Below, piece by piece: positions 25,640-32,835 of a stretch of 33,210 nucleotides of DNA. The position numbers were made by a program, and so were the translations under genes. Within the stretch, counting starts at the first letter, position 1; each line of letters starts with the position of its first letter. The DNA is taken from positions 1 to 33,210 of the forward strand of contig JAEEZC010000293.1 in assembly GCA_016288465.1 (NCBI GenBank), written 5' to 3'. This DNA is from Verrucomicrobiota bacterium (GTDB lineage: Bacteria; Verrucomicrobiota; Kiritimatiellia; RFP12; UBA1067). Under the pieces are notes generated by a model. It was not told the origin of the DNA. It did no database searches and was given only the letters and a program-made list of their open reading frames with translations.

Positions 25640-27337
25640 TCACCCTATGCTCGCGACAGCCTGCCCCTTCTTGACGGCCTCGCCGTGCCCAACAAGAAAC
25701 GTGATTTTCCCTGACGCCGGCGCCTTGACCGGATTGAAGAGCTTCATCGCCTCGACGACGCACACCGCGTCGCCCGCCTTGACCGCGGCGCCGTCGGCCG
25801 CCATCGGCGGTTTGCCAGGCGCGTCGCTGCGGAAGAACGTTCCGTTTAGCGGCGCCAGCACCTGCGTCCCGGAAGCCGCCTGCGCGTTCGCAGGGCCGGA
25901 CGCCTTGGCAGACGGCGCCGCCCCCGCAGCCGGAGCCGCGGACGCCGACGAAACGGTCTCTTCGGAATCGGCCGGTATCGGTCCGCCCTCCTTGCGCCAC
26001 TTGAAGTAGCCGAGCGCCACTTCGGGGAAGAGCGCGTAGGAGAGGATGTCCTCCTCCGCCTCGATCGTGCCGGCCGGCAGCTCGGACGCCGCCGCGACAA
26101 GCCCCGGCTTCAGGAGGTCCGCCGGACGGCAGTCGATCGGCTTCAGCTTGCCGCACAGCTTCTTCCTCAGCTTCGGCTCGATCGGCGCGGGCGTGCGGCC
26201 GTAGTAGCCGGCCGCATAGCGCCTCGTCTCGTCCGTGACCATCGAATAGCGCTTGCCGGAAAGCACGTTGAGAACGGACTGCACTCCGACTATCTGCGAC
26301 GTAGGCGTGACAAGCGGAGGATATCCGAGGTCCGCGCGCGTCTTGGGCAGCTCCTCGAGCACCTCTGGCAGACGGTCGAGCGCGTCCTGCTGCGCGAGCT
26401 GCGAGCGGAGGTTCGAGATCATTCCGCCGGGTATCGCGTGGACGAGGACGCCCGCGTCCACCGGCTCCACCTTGGCGCACGACGCCGGCTGGCGCTTCGC
26501 CTTCAGGGCCTTGAAGTGCGCGTTGATCTTCGCAAGCGCCTCCTGGTCGAGCCCCGTGTCGAAGCCGCAGCTTTCGAGAATCGCCTTTATCGACTCCGTT
26601 GGCGGCTGTGACGAGAACGAGGAAAGCGCCGATATCGCGCAGTCGAGGCATCCGGCGCCGGCTTCCGCCGCCGCAAGGTACATCGCGGACGCCATGCCGC
26701 TCGTCATGTGCGAGTGGATCTGTATCGGCATGTCGGGCATCGCCTTCGCGAGCGCGGCGACAAGCTCGCGCGCGGCGCCAGGCGTGAGTATGCCGGCCAT
26801 GTCCTTGATCGCGATGGAGTCGACGCCCATGGACTCCTGCTCCTTCGCGAGCTTGACGTAGTTCTCGACTGTGTGCACGGGCGACGTCGTGTAGCAGATC
26901 GTGCCCTGCGCATGGCCGCCGTACTTCTTGACGCACTTCACCGCCGTCTCGAGGTTGCGCGGGTCGTTGAGCGCGTCGAACACCCTGAAGATGTCCATCC
27001 CGTTCTCGCAGGCGAGCGCCGCGAAGCGCTCGACGATGTCGTCGGGATAGTGCTTGTAGCCAAGGATGTTCTGCCCGCGGAAGAGCATCTGCAGCGGCGT
27101 CTTCCTGCAGACCTTCTTGATTCTCCGCAGCCGCTCCCACGGATTCTCCCGCAGGAAGCGCATGCACACGTCGAACGTCGCGCCGCCCCAGCATTCCAGC
27201 GAATAGAAGCCGGCCCCGTCGATCGTCTCGGCTATCTCGAGAATGTCGTCAGTCCGCATCCGTGTCGCCCAGAGAGACTGGTGCGCGTCCCGCAGAGTCG
27301 TGTCAGTAATGCGAATCTTCGTCTTGCCACTTTTCAT
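25640..27337 (-). CDS. oadA: Biotin-dependent carboxyltransferase/biotinyl subunit (OadA/PycB type)
   Basis: This family either decarboxylates oxaloacetate at a sodium pump (OadA) or carboxylates pyruvate (PycB). The 565-aa protein has the HMGL-like barrel with TDTTLRDAHQS (residues 11-21), AIKDMAGIL with the lysine expected to be carbamylated, and IQIHSHMTSGMA with the metal-binding HxH. A conserved PYC-OADA middle region follows, then an Ala/Pro/Ser-rich linker (about 480-500) and a lipoyl/biotinyl domain with EAMKL, where the lysine is biotinylated. No oadB/oadG or biotin carboxylase is in the window, so the direction of the reaction cannot be decided. The start lies 3 nt after the predicted transcription start. 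Confidence 0.88.
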   Translation of the reverse strand: MKSGKTKIRITDTTLRDAHQSLWATRMRTDDILEIAETIDGAGFYSLECWGGATFDVCMRFLRENPWERLRRIKKVCRKTPLQMLFRGQNILGYKHYPDDIVERFAALACENGMDIFRVFDALNDPRNLETAVKCVKKYGGHAQGTICYTTSPVHTVENYVKLAKEQESMGVDSIAIKDMAGILTPGAARELVAALAKAMPDMPIQIHSHMTSGMASAMYLAAAEAGAGCLDCAISALSSFSSQPPTESIKAILESCGFDTGLDQEALAKINAHFKALKAKRQPASCAKVEPVDAGVLVHAIPGGMISNLRSQLAQQDALDRLPEVLEELPKTRADLGYPPLVTPTSQIVGVQSVLNVLSGKRYSMVTDETRRYAAGYYGRTPAPIEPKLRKKLCGKLKPIDCRPADLLKPGLVAAASELPAGTIEAEEDILSYALFPEVALGYFKWRKEGGPIPADSEETVSSASAAPAAGAAPSAKASGPANAQAASGTQVLAPLNGTFFRSDAPGKPPMAADGAAVKAGDAVCVVEAMKLFNPVKAPASGKITFLVGHGEAVKKGQAVASIG

Positions 27338-27339
27338 AC

Positions 27340-27360
27340 AGGCCGTATTATACCAAAAAT
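27340..27360 (-). promoter_or_regulatory. Extended -10 promoter of the oadA operon
   Basis: ATTTTTGGTATAAT on the minus strand, with TATAAT at 27352-27347 and TGG upstream. The predicted start near 27340 is three nucleotides before the oadA ATG, so the mRNA would be almost leaderless. No -35 box is obvious. Identical over 14 nt to the der and GntR promoters. Confidence 0.7.
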
Positions 27361-27392
27361 TCACGCGAGGCGGGTCGATTCAGTAAAATGAG

Positions 27393-27926
27393 TTGCAAGG
27401 GGAGGAAAGAGAGGTCCCTGCCTTCCATTGCGCCGCCCGCACGCGAATTTCCCTGTTGGCGCTGCCACTATTGCTTGCGGCAATCGTGATTCTGTGGTTA
27501 GGAGGACGTGACGTCGCGCTGCTCGCGGCGCTGTCGCTTCTGGCTTTCGGCGCCTGCCACATAACCGCAGCCATTAAAGTGGACCATACGTGCTCCAAGG
27601 CGGATTGGATGATTGCCGCCATGTACCTGCCCTATTTCGCGGCAGTCTGCGCACTGCGGCTCGCCAATATTCACTGGGATTGCTGCTGCCTCATTCCGCT
27701 TCCGCTCTTCGTCAGCCTCCCTATTGTTCTCCGTTGGTTCTTCCCTCGCAGCGGACTTCGCGGCGCCGAACGCAGGGCGGCGGCAGCAGACATGCCGCGT
27801 CGCCTGGTTGCGGATATCCGTTCGGACGCGGAAAAGGCTCGCGACGCAGCATCTGAAAAGCGCCGGCGCAGAAACGAGCGCCGCCTTGCAAACTTCCGCC
27901 GCAGCAGAGGAACGCAATCCTCGTAA
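27393..27926 (+). CDS. Putative membrane protein of unknown function
   Basis: An open frame of 177 codons on the plus strand, divergent from oadA and not shadowed by a minus-strand gene. The translation has three to four hydrophobic helices (for example ISLLALPLLLAAIVILWLGG, VALLAALSLLAFGACHI, CLIPLPLFVSLPIVLRWFF) and a C-terminal tail of about 60 residues that is very basic (SEKRRRRNERRLANFRRSRG). The membrane-protein pattern argues it is real. The start is unclear: only TTG 27393 is available near the beginning, and an ATG at 27388 is in another frame that ends after 33 codons. A GGGGAGGAAAGAG run lies at 27399-27411. No known family was recognised; it might be a frameshifted remnant. Confidence 0.5.
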   Translation: MQGEEREVPAFHCAARTRISLLALPLLLAAIVILWLGGRDVALLAALSLLAFGACHITAAIKVDHTCSKADWMIAAMYLPYFAAVCALRLANIHWDCCCLIPLPLFVSLPIVLRWFFPRSGLRGAERRAAAADMPRRLVADIRSDAEKARDAASEKRRRRNERRLANFRRSRGTQSS

Positions 27927-28001
27927 CGTCGACCGCGGCGACTCGGACGCGTCTCCCAGGTCGAAACGCGCCCGGTGCCGCCAGCGCTTATGTCGGGCAA
28001 A

Positions 28002-29033
28002 TCATCTTTGCACGCGACCCGATGCGTTGCCGGCGGCAAGCGACTCGACCTCGGCAACCGACACGAGATTGAAATCGTGTTCGATCGAATGCTTGAGGCA
28101 GCTTGCCGCGACGGCGAAGTCGATGGCCTGCTGCTGCGGTCTGCCTGTCGCAAGCGCGTATATGAGCGCGCCGCCAAACGAGTCTCCGCCGCCTACGCGA
28201 TCGACGATGCTGATGTCGTATCCCGGCGAGAAACACGCCTTTCTGGTCTTGGCGTCGTAGAGCACTCCTGCCCAGAGGTTCCGCGACGCGGAAAGCGACG
28301 TCCTGAGCGTTATCGCCACTTTCCCGACGCCGAACCTCGCGACAAGCTGTTCGGCGACGGAAACGTATCCCGCCTTGTCCAGCTTCCCCGATTCGACGTC
28401 CGTCCCCTTCGCCTTGATGCCGAAGACATCCGCCGCGTCCGCTTCATTCGCAATGAGGACGTCAACATACGGCACAAGCTTCGCCATGCATTTCCCGGCT
28501 TCGGCTTTCGTCCACAGCTTGCCGCGGTAGTTGAGGTCGCACGAAACCGCGATCCTCTTTTCCTTGCACACCTTGAGCGCATCAAGGCAGATGGCGGGGA
28601 GTTCGCCGCCGAGCGCCGGCGTTATGCCGGTGAAGTGGAACCATTTCGCGCCCTTGAGAATCTTCGGCCAGTCGAAGTCGGCGCGCCTGGCGAGGGCAAT
28701 GGACGAGGCCGCCCTGTCGTAGACGACCTTCGACGGACGCTGGGAGGCGCCCTTTTCGACGAAGTAGAGCCCTAGGCGCGGGCCGCCCCAGACGATGTCG
28801 GACGTGTCCACGCCAAAGCGCCTTACCGCGTTCCGCGCCGCTTCGCCAAGCGGATTCTCGGGCAGCTTGGTCACAAAAGAGGCGTCCAGCCCGTAGTTTG
28901 CGAGAGACACGGCGACGTTCGCCTCGCCTCCCGCATAGCTCGCCTCGAACCTCTCGGCCTGCACGAAGCGCTGGTATCCCTCGGGATTGAGGCGCATCAT
29001 GATTTCACCGAATGTCACTGTCTTGATCTTCAT
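28002..29033 (-). CDS. kdgK: 2-keto-3-deoxygluconate (KDG) kinase, PfkB family
   Basis: Phosphorylates KDG to KDPG with ATP. The 343-aa ribokinase-fold protein has FGEIMMRLNPEG at the N-terminus (typical of KDG kinases), the PfkB first signature around GGEANVAVSLANYGL (35-49), CDLNYRGKLW (165-174), and the catalytic GGGDSFGGAL with D284 as base. It is the third gene of the transporter-eda-kdgK unit, and its product makes the substrate of the Eda enzyme. The intergenic leader before it is a low-complexity C/A-rich stretch. Confidence 0.9.
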   Translation of the reverse strand: MKIKTVTFGEIMMRLNPEGYQRFVQAERFEASYAGGEANVAVSLANYGLDASFVTKLPENPLGEAARNAVRRFGVDTSDIVWGGPRLGLYFVEKGASQRPSKVVYDRAASSIALARRADFDWPKILKGAKWFHFTGITPALGGELPAICLDALKVCKEKRIAVSCDLNYRGKLWTKAEAGKCMAKLVPYVDVLIANEADAADVFGIKAKGTDVESGKLDKAGYVSVAEQLVARFGVGKVAITLRTSLSASRNLWAGVLYDAKTRKACFSPGYDISIVDRVGGGDSFGGALIYALATGRPQQQAIDFAVAASCLKHSIEHDFNLVSVAEVESLAAGNASGRVQR

Positions 29034-29087
29034 AGTCGTAGGTTGTGGTTTGAGAGTTGTGGGTTGTTGGTTGCAAGTCGAGAGCTG
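29034..29087 (-). repeat. Low-complexity GTTGTGG/ACAACC repeat between eda and kdgK
   Basis: The 54-nt gap contains repeated GTTGTGG units (about 29042 and 29057) and GGTTGTT on the plus strand, read as C/A-rich ACAACC units in the mRNA. No ribosome binding site for kdgK is visible. An unstructured C/A-rich leader could act as a translation enhancer, or the stretch may be a chance simple repeat. Confidence 0.5.
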
Positions 29088-29747
29088 CTAGCGGCTGGCG
29101 GAGGCGGAGCGCTCCACGAGCTGGCGGGCGACATCCTCGATCTTGCCCCATTCTCCGGCGGCGATCCACTCCTTGTTCGTGAGGTTCCCGCCGACGCCCG
29201 CGCCCACGCATCCGACGCGCATGAAGTCCGCGACGTTGTCCGGCCCGATGCCGCCGACGGCGAGAAACGGTATGTGCGAAAGCGGCGCGCGTATCGCCTT
29301 CACGTAGCCGGGGCCGAGCGAACCCGCGGGAAACACCTTTACGAAGCTCGCCCCCGCATCCCACGCGTCAACCGCCTCGGACGGCGTAAGCGCGCCAGGC
29401 ATCGCGACGAGCCCGCGGCGCACGCATTCGCGGATCAGGCCGGGATTGACGTTTGGCGTTATCATGTACTCCCCGCCCGCCTGCTCGCACATCGAGAGCT
29501 GCTCTTCGGTGAGCACCGTTCCCGCGCCTACCCTGACCTCGCCGGCGAAGCGCTCGCGTATCGCGCGAATCGCCGAAACCGTCCGTTTCCACGTCTCGGG
29601 CGCCTTCTGGTCGAAAGTCACCTCTACAAGACCAATTCCGCCTGCGGCATACGCCTCCGCAAGCCGCAGGCACGTATCCGGCTCGAAACCGCGGATGATC
29701 GCTATGATCTTCCGCTCGCGAACGACGCTCTCTATTTTCGAAGTCAT
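29088..29747 (-). CDS. eda: KDPG/KHG aldolase
   Basis: Cleaves 2-keto-3-deoxy-6-phosphogluconate to pyruvate and glyceraldehyde 3-phosphate. The 219-aa class I aldolase has LVEVTFDQ (E42), GAGTVLT, ITPNVNP and the Schiff-base lysine K137 in FVKVFPAGSLGPGY. The position of E. coli Arg49 is Asp/Gln here (VTFDQKAPETW), a form I recall from other gut anaerobes rather than a defect. The start overlaps the transporter gene stop as ATGA. Directly downstream is kdgK, completing KDG use. Confidence 0.92.
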   Translation of the reverse strand: MTSKIESVVRERKIIAIIRGFEPDTCLRLAEAYAAGGIGLVEVTFDQKAPETWKRTVSAIRAIRERFAGEVRVGAGTVLTEEQLSMCEQAGGEYMITPNVNPGLIRECVRRGLVAMPGALTPSEAVDAWDAGASFVKVFPAGSLGPGYVKAIRAPLSHIPFLAVGGIGPDNVADFMRVGCVGAGVGGNLTNKEWIAAGEWGKIEDVARQLVERSASASR

Positions 29748-31489
29748 GGCTCAACTAGGACCTTTATTACCAGCTTTTTGATTCGCCGCGGGCCGTCCAC
29801 GCTGCAGGACGGTCCGTGTGCGCCGTACGGCGGCCTGAACATTATGAACTCGCCGGGGTTGACGACGACGACGTCCATCGGCTGCTTGTAAAAGCCGATG
29901 TCCTTCTCGACGTCGAACGGCAAGGCGGCATTCGCGTCCGAAAGGCGTCCGACGCCGTACGCCTCCGCGGCGGTCAGCGGCGCCTGGATGTCGATGTACC
30001 GTCTGTGCGCCTCGATCTTCATGTCCGAAACCGGTTTGAGCTCGCATTCCTGGACAAGCGCGAACACCTTGTCGCCGTCGATCTCGTGGCGGCCGACGGC
30101 CAGCGACGGGAGATCTGCGCGCTTTAGGAACGCAAAGGCCTTCTCAAGGCGCTCGTCCCCGCGCGCATGCTTTTCGCACGACTTGATCTCGCCGCGCTCG
30201 AAATAGTCCGCGCCGCCCTTTTCGCCGCGATCCAGCAGAGCCTTTGCACCTGCCGCAGCCGTCGCTACGGCAAACGCAAGCGCGGCGGCGAGCAGCGCGT
30301 TCATAACCCACCCTGCGCAGTGCTCGCCCATGACGGACCGACGGTTGACGAGGAACAATATCGCCGCCACCGCAAGCGGAAGAACGAAGACGTTTGAAAC
30401 CTGCACCGCGACAGTCACCGTGACGGGATTCGACCCGAGCAGCGGGACGACAAGCCCCCAAAGCGCCGCGACAAGGCAGATTACGCGGAACAGGGGCGTG
30501 TTCGTCTCCATCCGCCCGTCCTTCCAGTCCCCTATCAGCAGCGGGGCGACCATCATGATCGGGAACACGGACGAAAGGCCCGCGGCGAGAACCCCGACCA
30601 TGAAGAACGACACGGCGAAACGTCCGGCGACGGGCTCCAGCGTCGCGGCGATGTCGAGAATCTTCTCCAGCCCTCTCCCATGCGCGAAGAGCGCCCCCGC
30701 CGCAACGGCCATGACAGATCCCGAGACTGCGAACATGAGCGACGCAGAGACCGCCGAATCGCGACGCTCGGTTTTCAGGTCGCCCGAGCCCCAGCCCTTC
30801 TCGCGGACGAGCAGCGGACGCGTCACGAACGTCGGCGCGGCCATCGTCGTGCCGACGAAAGCCGCAAGCATCAGAAGCGATGCGCCGCCAGACGGCGCGA
30901 GCGGACGTATCGCGCGCTTCAGCGTCGCGGCGTCGGGCCATGTCGCGAAGACGGACACCACAAACGTCAGCGCCATCAGGAACACGAAGAACGCGAGAAT
31001 CTTCTCGAAGAACGAGTAGCGCCCGACCATGAGAAGCGCATACATCGCGTCCATGATCGCGCAGGCGATCGGAAAGACCCCGCACGAAAGGCCGAACGCC
31101 TCCTTGATTGCGCCGGAGGTCAGGATCATGATGCCGCCCAGGCATGTGTACTGCCCGACGACTACGCCGATGAAGACGAGCGCGGCGACGACCCTCCCGC
31201 ACGGCATGAAGCGAACCATCCCGTGTAGCGCCGTCTCGCCCGTGACGGCGGCGAACCTCCCGTACGCGGACATCAGAACGCCGGAAAACAGGCAGCTCAG
31301 GGCCAACACCCACAAAAGCCCCAGCCCGTAGTCCGCGCCCGCCTTCGCCATCGAAGTGACAGACCCCGTGCCTATCGTGTAGCCAATGGCGAAGATGCCG
31401 GGGCCGACCGCCGCCAGCGCCCTCATCGCCTTCGTCGCAGCATCTTTTACCGTCTGCGTCACTTTGTCTTCACTTCTCCAATCTTGCAT
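29744..31489 (-). CDS. NRAMP-like transporter fused to a YhcH/NanQ-family domain
   Basis: Residues 25-415 are an NRAMP-fold permease of about eleven helices: GPGIFAIGYTIGTGSVTSMAKAG resembles NRAMP TM1, but the metal-binding DPGN is replaced by GTGS (40-43), and the TM6 MPH motif is replaced by MAAP (216-219). Metal transport is thus unlikely. Residues about 430-581 form a complete YhcH/YjgK/YiaL (DUF386, EbgC-like) domain with EAHRRYIDIQ (H495) and GAHGP (H558). The YhcH member NanQ is a sialic-acid anomerase. The fusion is uninterrupted. With eda and kdgK behind it, I infer a keto-sugar-acid permease that carries its own anomerase. The start codon lies inside a GntR operator. Confidence 0.85.
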   Translation of the reverse strand: MQDWRSEDKVTQTVKDAATKAMRALAAVGPGIFAIGYTIGTGSVTSMAKAGADYGLGLLWVLALSCLFSGVLMSAYGRFAAVTGETALHGMVRFMPCGRVVAALVFIGVVVGQYTCLGGIMILTSGAIKEAFGLSCGVFPIACAIMDAMYALLMVGRYSFFEKILAFFVFLMALTFVVSVFATWPDAATLKRAIRPLAPSGGASLLMLAAFVGTTMAAPTFVTRPLLVREKGWGSGDLKTERRDSAVSASLMFAVSGSVMAVAAGALFAHGRGLEKILDIAATLEPVAGRFAVSFFMVGVLAAGLSSVFPIMMVAPLLIGDWKDGRMETNTPLFRVICLVAALWGLVVPLLGSNPVTVTVAVQVSNVFVLPLAVAAILFLVNRRSVMGEHCAGWVMNALLAAALAFAVATAAAGAKALLDRGEKGGADYFERGEIKSCEKHARGDERLEKAFAFLKRADLPSLAVGRHEIDGDKVFALVQECELKPVSDMKIEAHRRYIDIQAPLTAAEAYGVGRLSDANAALPFDVEKDIGFYKQPMDVVVVNPGEFIMFRPPYGAHGPSCSVDGPRRIKKLVIKVLVEP

Positions 31490-31494
31490 ACAAG
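31483..31494. promoter_or_regulatory. GntR operator O2, overlapping the transporter start codon
   Basis: CTTGCATACAAG, an almost perfect palindrome, differs from O1 by one base. The transporter ATG (31489) lies within it. Bound repressor would cover the transcription start and initiation codon. Confidence 0.7.
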
Positions 31495-31506
31495 TTTACG
31501 CGGTGA

Positions 31507-31535
31507 ATTATCTCATATTCTTGTATACAAGTCAA
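31507..31535 (-). promoter_or_regulatory. Promoter of the transporter-eda-kdgK operon
   Basis: TTGACT (31535-31530) and GATAAT (31512-31507) with a 17-bp spacer. The spacer contains most of operator O1. The predicted start near 31500 gives a leader of about 11 nt with no room for a normal ribosome binding site. Confidence 0.7.
31520..31531. promoter_or_regulatory. GntR operator O1
   Basis: CTTGTATACAAG, a perfect 12-bp palindrome of the TTGTATACAA type used by FadR-subfamily GntR regulators (compare the TGGTATACCA core of UxuR/ExuR). Located between the -35 and -10 of the transporter promoter and about 40-50 bp upstream of the regulator gene start, 37 bp from O2. Confidence 0.8.
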
Positions 31536-31550
31536 GGCGGAACATCGGAA

Positions 31551-31563
31551 TTTTTGGTATAAT
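31551..31563 (+). promoter_or_regulatory. Extended -10 promoter of the GntR gene
   Basis: TTTTTGGTATAAT, with TATAAT at 31558-31563. Seven nucleotides past its last base is the A of the ATG at 31570, so the transcript should be truly leaderless. Confidence 0.7.
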
Positions 31564-31569
31564 GCTGGC

Positions 31570-32262
31570 ATGAGGAAAAGACGGCACACCGACAAGCTCG
31601 ACGAACGGGCGTACGAATTCGTGTCAGGGCTGCTTGCGCGCGGAGAGCTGAAACCGGGGCAGAAGCTTTCCGAACCGTCGCTGGCCAAAGCCTGCGGCGT
31701 CAGCCGCACGCCCATGCGCGAAGCGGTGCGGCGTCTCATCACGGAAGGCGTGCTCAACCAGATACCGAAGTCCGGCACGTACGTCTGCAGCTTCAGCGAG
31801 AAAGACGTCAGCGACGCATACGACATAAGGATGGCCATCGAATCCGCGATGCTGGAGCGCGCCGTTCCGCGCCTCTCGAAATCCGACCTCTCGAAGCTCG
31901 CGGTCAGCTGCGAGAGGATGCACAAGGCGATCCACGCGATGAGGCGCGCCAAAATGACGATAATGACGGGAAAGCCGGAATCGGACTTTCTCGCAGCGGA
32001 CATCGACTTCCACCTTCTGCTCCTGCGGGCGTCGGGGAACGCCCTCGCCGAGCAGATAATCGCCAACGCCTACCGCCGCAACCAGTTCTTCGGCACGCAC
32101 TCCCACCAGCGCACCCTTCTCCACGTCTCTCTGGCGTGGCGGTACCACAGCGAGATCCTCAAGGCCTGCCGCGCGGGCGACACGGCCTTGGCAGTCTATT
32201 GGATCAAAAGGCACATCGCAAGGTCGGAGCGAGACGCGTTGATGCCGCTTTCGCGCATGTAG
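31570..32262 (+). CDS. GntR-family (FadR/FCD) transcriptional regulator
   Basis: The 230-aa protein has an N-terminal winged helix-turn-helix (about 10-75: LKPGQKLSEPSLAKACGVSRTPMREAV in parts, GVLNQIPKSGTYV) and a C-terminal FCD ligand-binding domain (about 80-220: MAIESAMLERAV, ADIDFHLLLLRASGN with a likely metal-binding His, AWRYHSEILKACRAGD). FCD regulators commonly bind sugar acids such as hexuronates. It is divergent from the transporter operon and the two operators between them suit autoregulation and repression. The likely inducer is the imported keto-sugar acid. It starts leaderless at 31570. Confidence 0.92.
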   Translation: MRKRRHTDKLDERAYEFVSGLLARGELKPGQKLSEPSLAKACGVSRTPMREAVRRLITEGVLNQIPKSGTYVCSFSEKDVSDAYDIRMAIESAMLERAVPRLSKSDLSKLAVSCERMHKAIHAMRRAKMTIMTGKPESDFLAADIDFHLLLLRASGNALAEQIIANAYRRNQFFGTHSHQRTLLHVSLAWRYHSEILKACRAGDTALAVYWIKRHIARSERDALMPLSRM

Positions 32263-32449
32263 CCGCTCGACGCGCCGCTCATCATTGGGATCGTGCTTGC
32301 AAAGCGCGCGTCCCTCGCGCCCGTCACTTGCCGCCTGAAAGGACACTCGGCAAAGGCACAATCGCCATAACTGCCTGAATCTCGCGAAAAGACAGTCATA
32401 ACGCGTCAAAAGGCCAAGACAAGTCCCCCTTGGCCTTATGAGCAGGAGC
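32263..32449. other. Intergenic stretch between convergent genes
   Basis: No ORF is supported here. The only recognisable element is the hairpin at 32410-32437, described separately. Confidence 0.6.
32410..32437 (-). terminator. Terminator-like hairpin after the small-gene pair
   Basis: AAGGCCAAG (32410-32418) pairs perfectly with CTTGGCCTT (32429-32437), with a 10-nt loop. On the minus strand the stem is followed by TTTTG-like bases (TT then GACGCG after the terminal TT), a weak U-tract. It sits 13 nt past the stop of the 122-aa gene and may serve the convergent regulator too. Confidence 0.5.
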
Positions 32450-32818
32450 CTATCGACCACCACCCCTTGATTCGAGCGGCAAGGAGTCTATCGCATTCAA
32501 GTTAGTTGAAGAAGAACCGCCAGGCTCACAGTTTGACTCGCCTACGCGCAACACTACAGACGTTTCGGCACCTTGTCCGTATACAAGACGTTCAAGCCTG
32601 TCAATTTTCATTGCCATGTCAGCGTTCTTCTTTAACAGCATTTCTATCGTCTGGGTGTTTAGACAAATTAAGCAATATAGGGAATCCATCAATAGCAAGA
32701 CACACGGGACAGGTGCGAGAGCTATCAACACCACCCGCCATGTCAAGCGATGCCTGACTTCTCGCTCTATGGGCGAGTCGTTTCCCCTGGAAAACAATTT
32801 CTTAATCAACTTCAACAT
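32450..32818 (-). CDS. Small single-pass membrane protein of unknown function
   Basis: The 122-aa protein has a basic N-terminus (LKLIKKLFSRGNDS), a membrane helix (about 29-50: VVLIALAPVPCVLLLMDSLYCL), a short heptad-like helix (TIEMLLKKNADMAMKIDRLERLVYG) that could form a coiled coil, and a polar Ser/Asn/Gly-rich tail. The start at ATG 32818 is set by a perfect AAGGAGG 8 nt upstream; the longer frame to 32863 is not used. It is 17 nt behind the 116-aa gene. Codon choice and base composition are AT-richer than the rest of the window, suggesting acquired DNA. No family was recognised. Confidence 0.7.
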   Translation of the reverse strand: MLKLIKKLFSRGNDSPIEREVRHRLTWRVVLIALAPVPCVLLLMDSLYCLICLNTQTIEMLLKKNADMAMKIDRLERLVYGQGAETSVVLRVGESNCEPGGSSSTNLNAIDSLPLESRGGGR

Positions 32819-32835
32819 TATATCGCCTCCTTTTT

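Noticed and set aside
24741-26009. 422-codon plus-strand ORF opposite glgA
   Set aside because: Shadow of glgA and oadA; composition is Val/Arg/Glu-rich with no domain.
25626-27194. Long N-terminal extension of glycogen synthase
   Set aside because: The extension lies in a different frame of oadA on the same strand, is low-complexity Arg/Gly-rich, and a proper ATG with upstream AGGGG begins the GT5 domain.
29744-31489. Ordinary Mn/Fe NRAMP transporter
   Set aside because: The DPGN and MPH metal-binding motifs are missing and the gene sits with sugar-acid catabolism.
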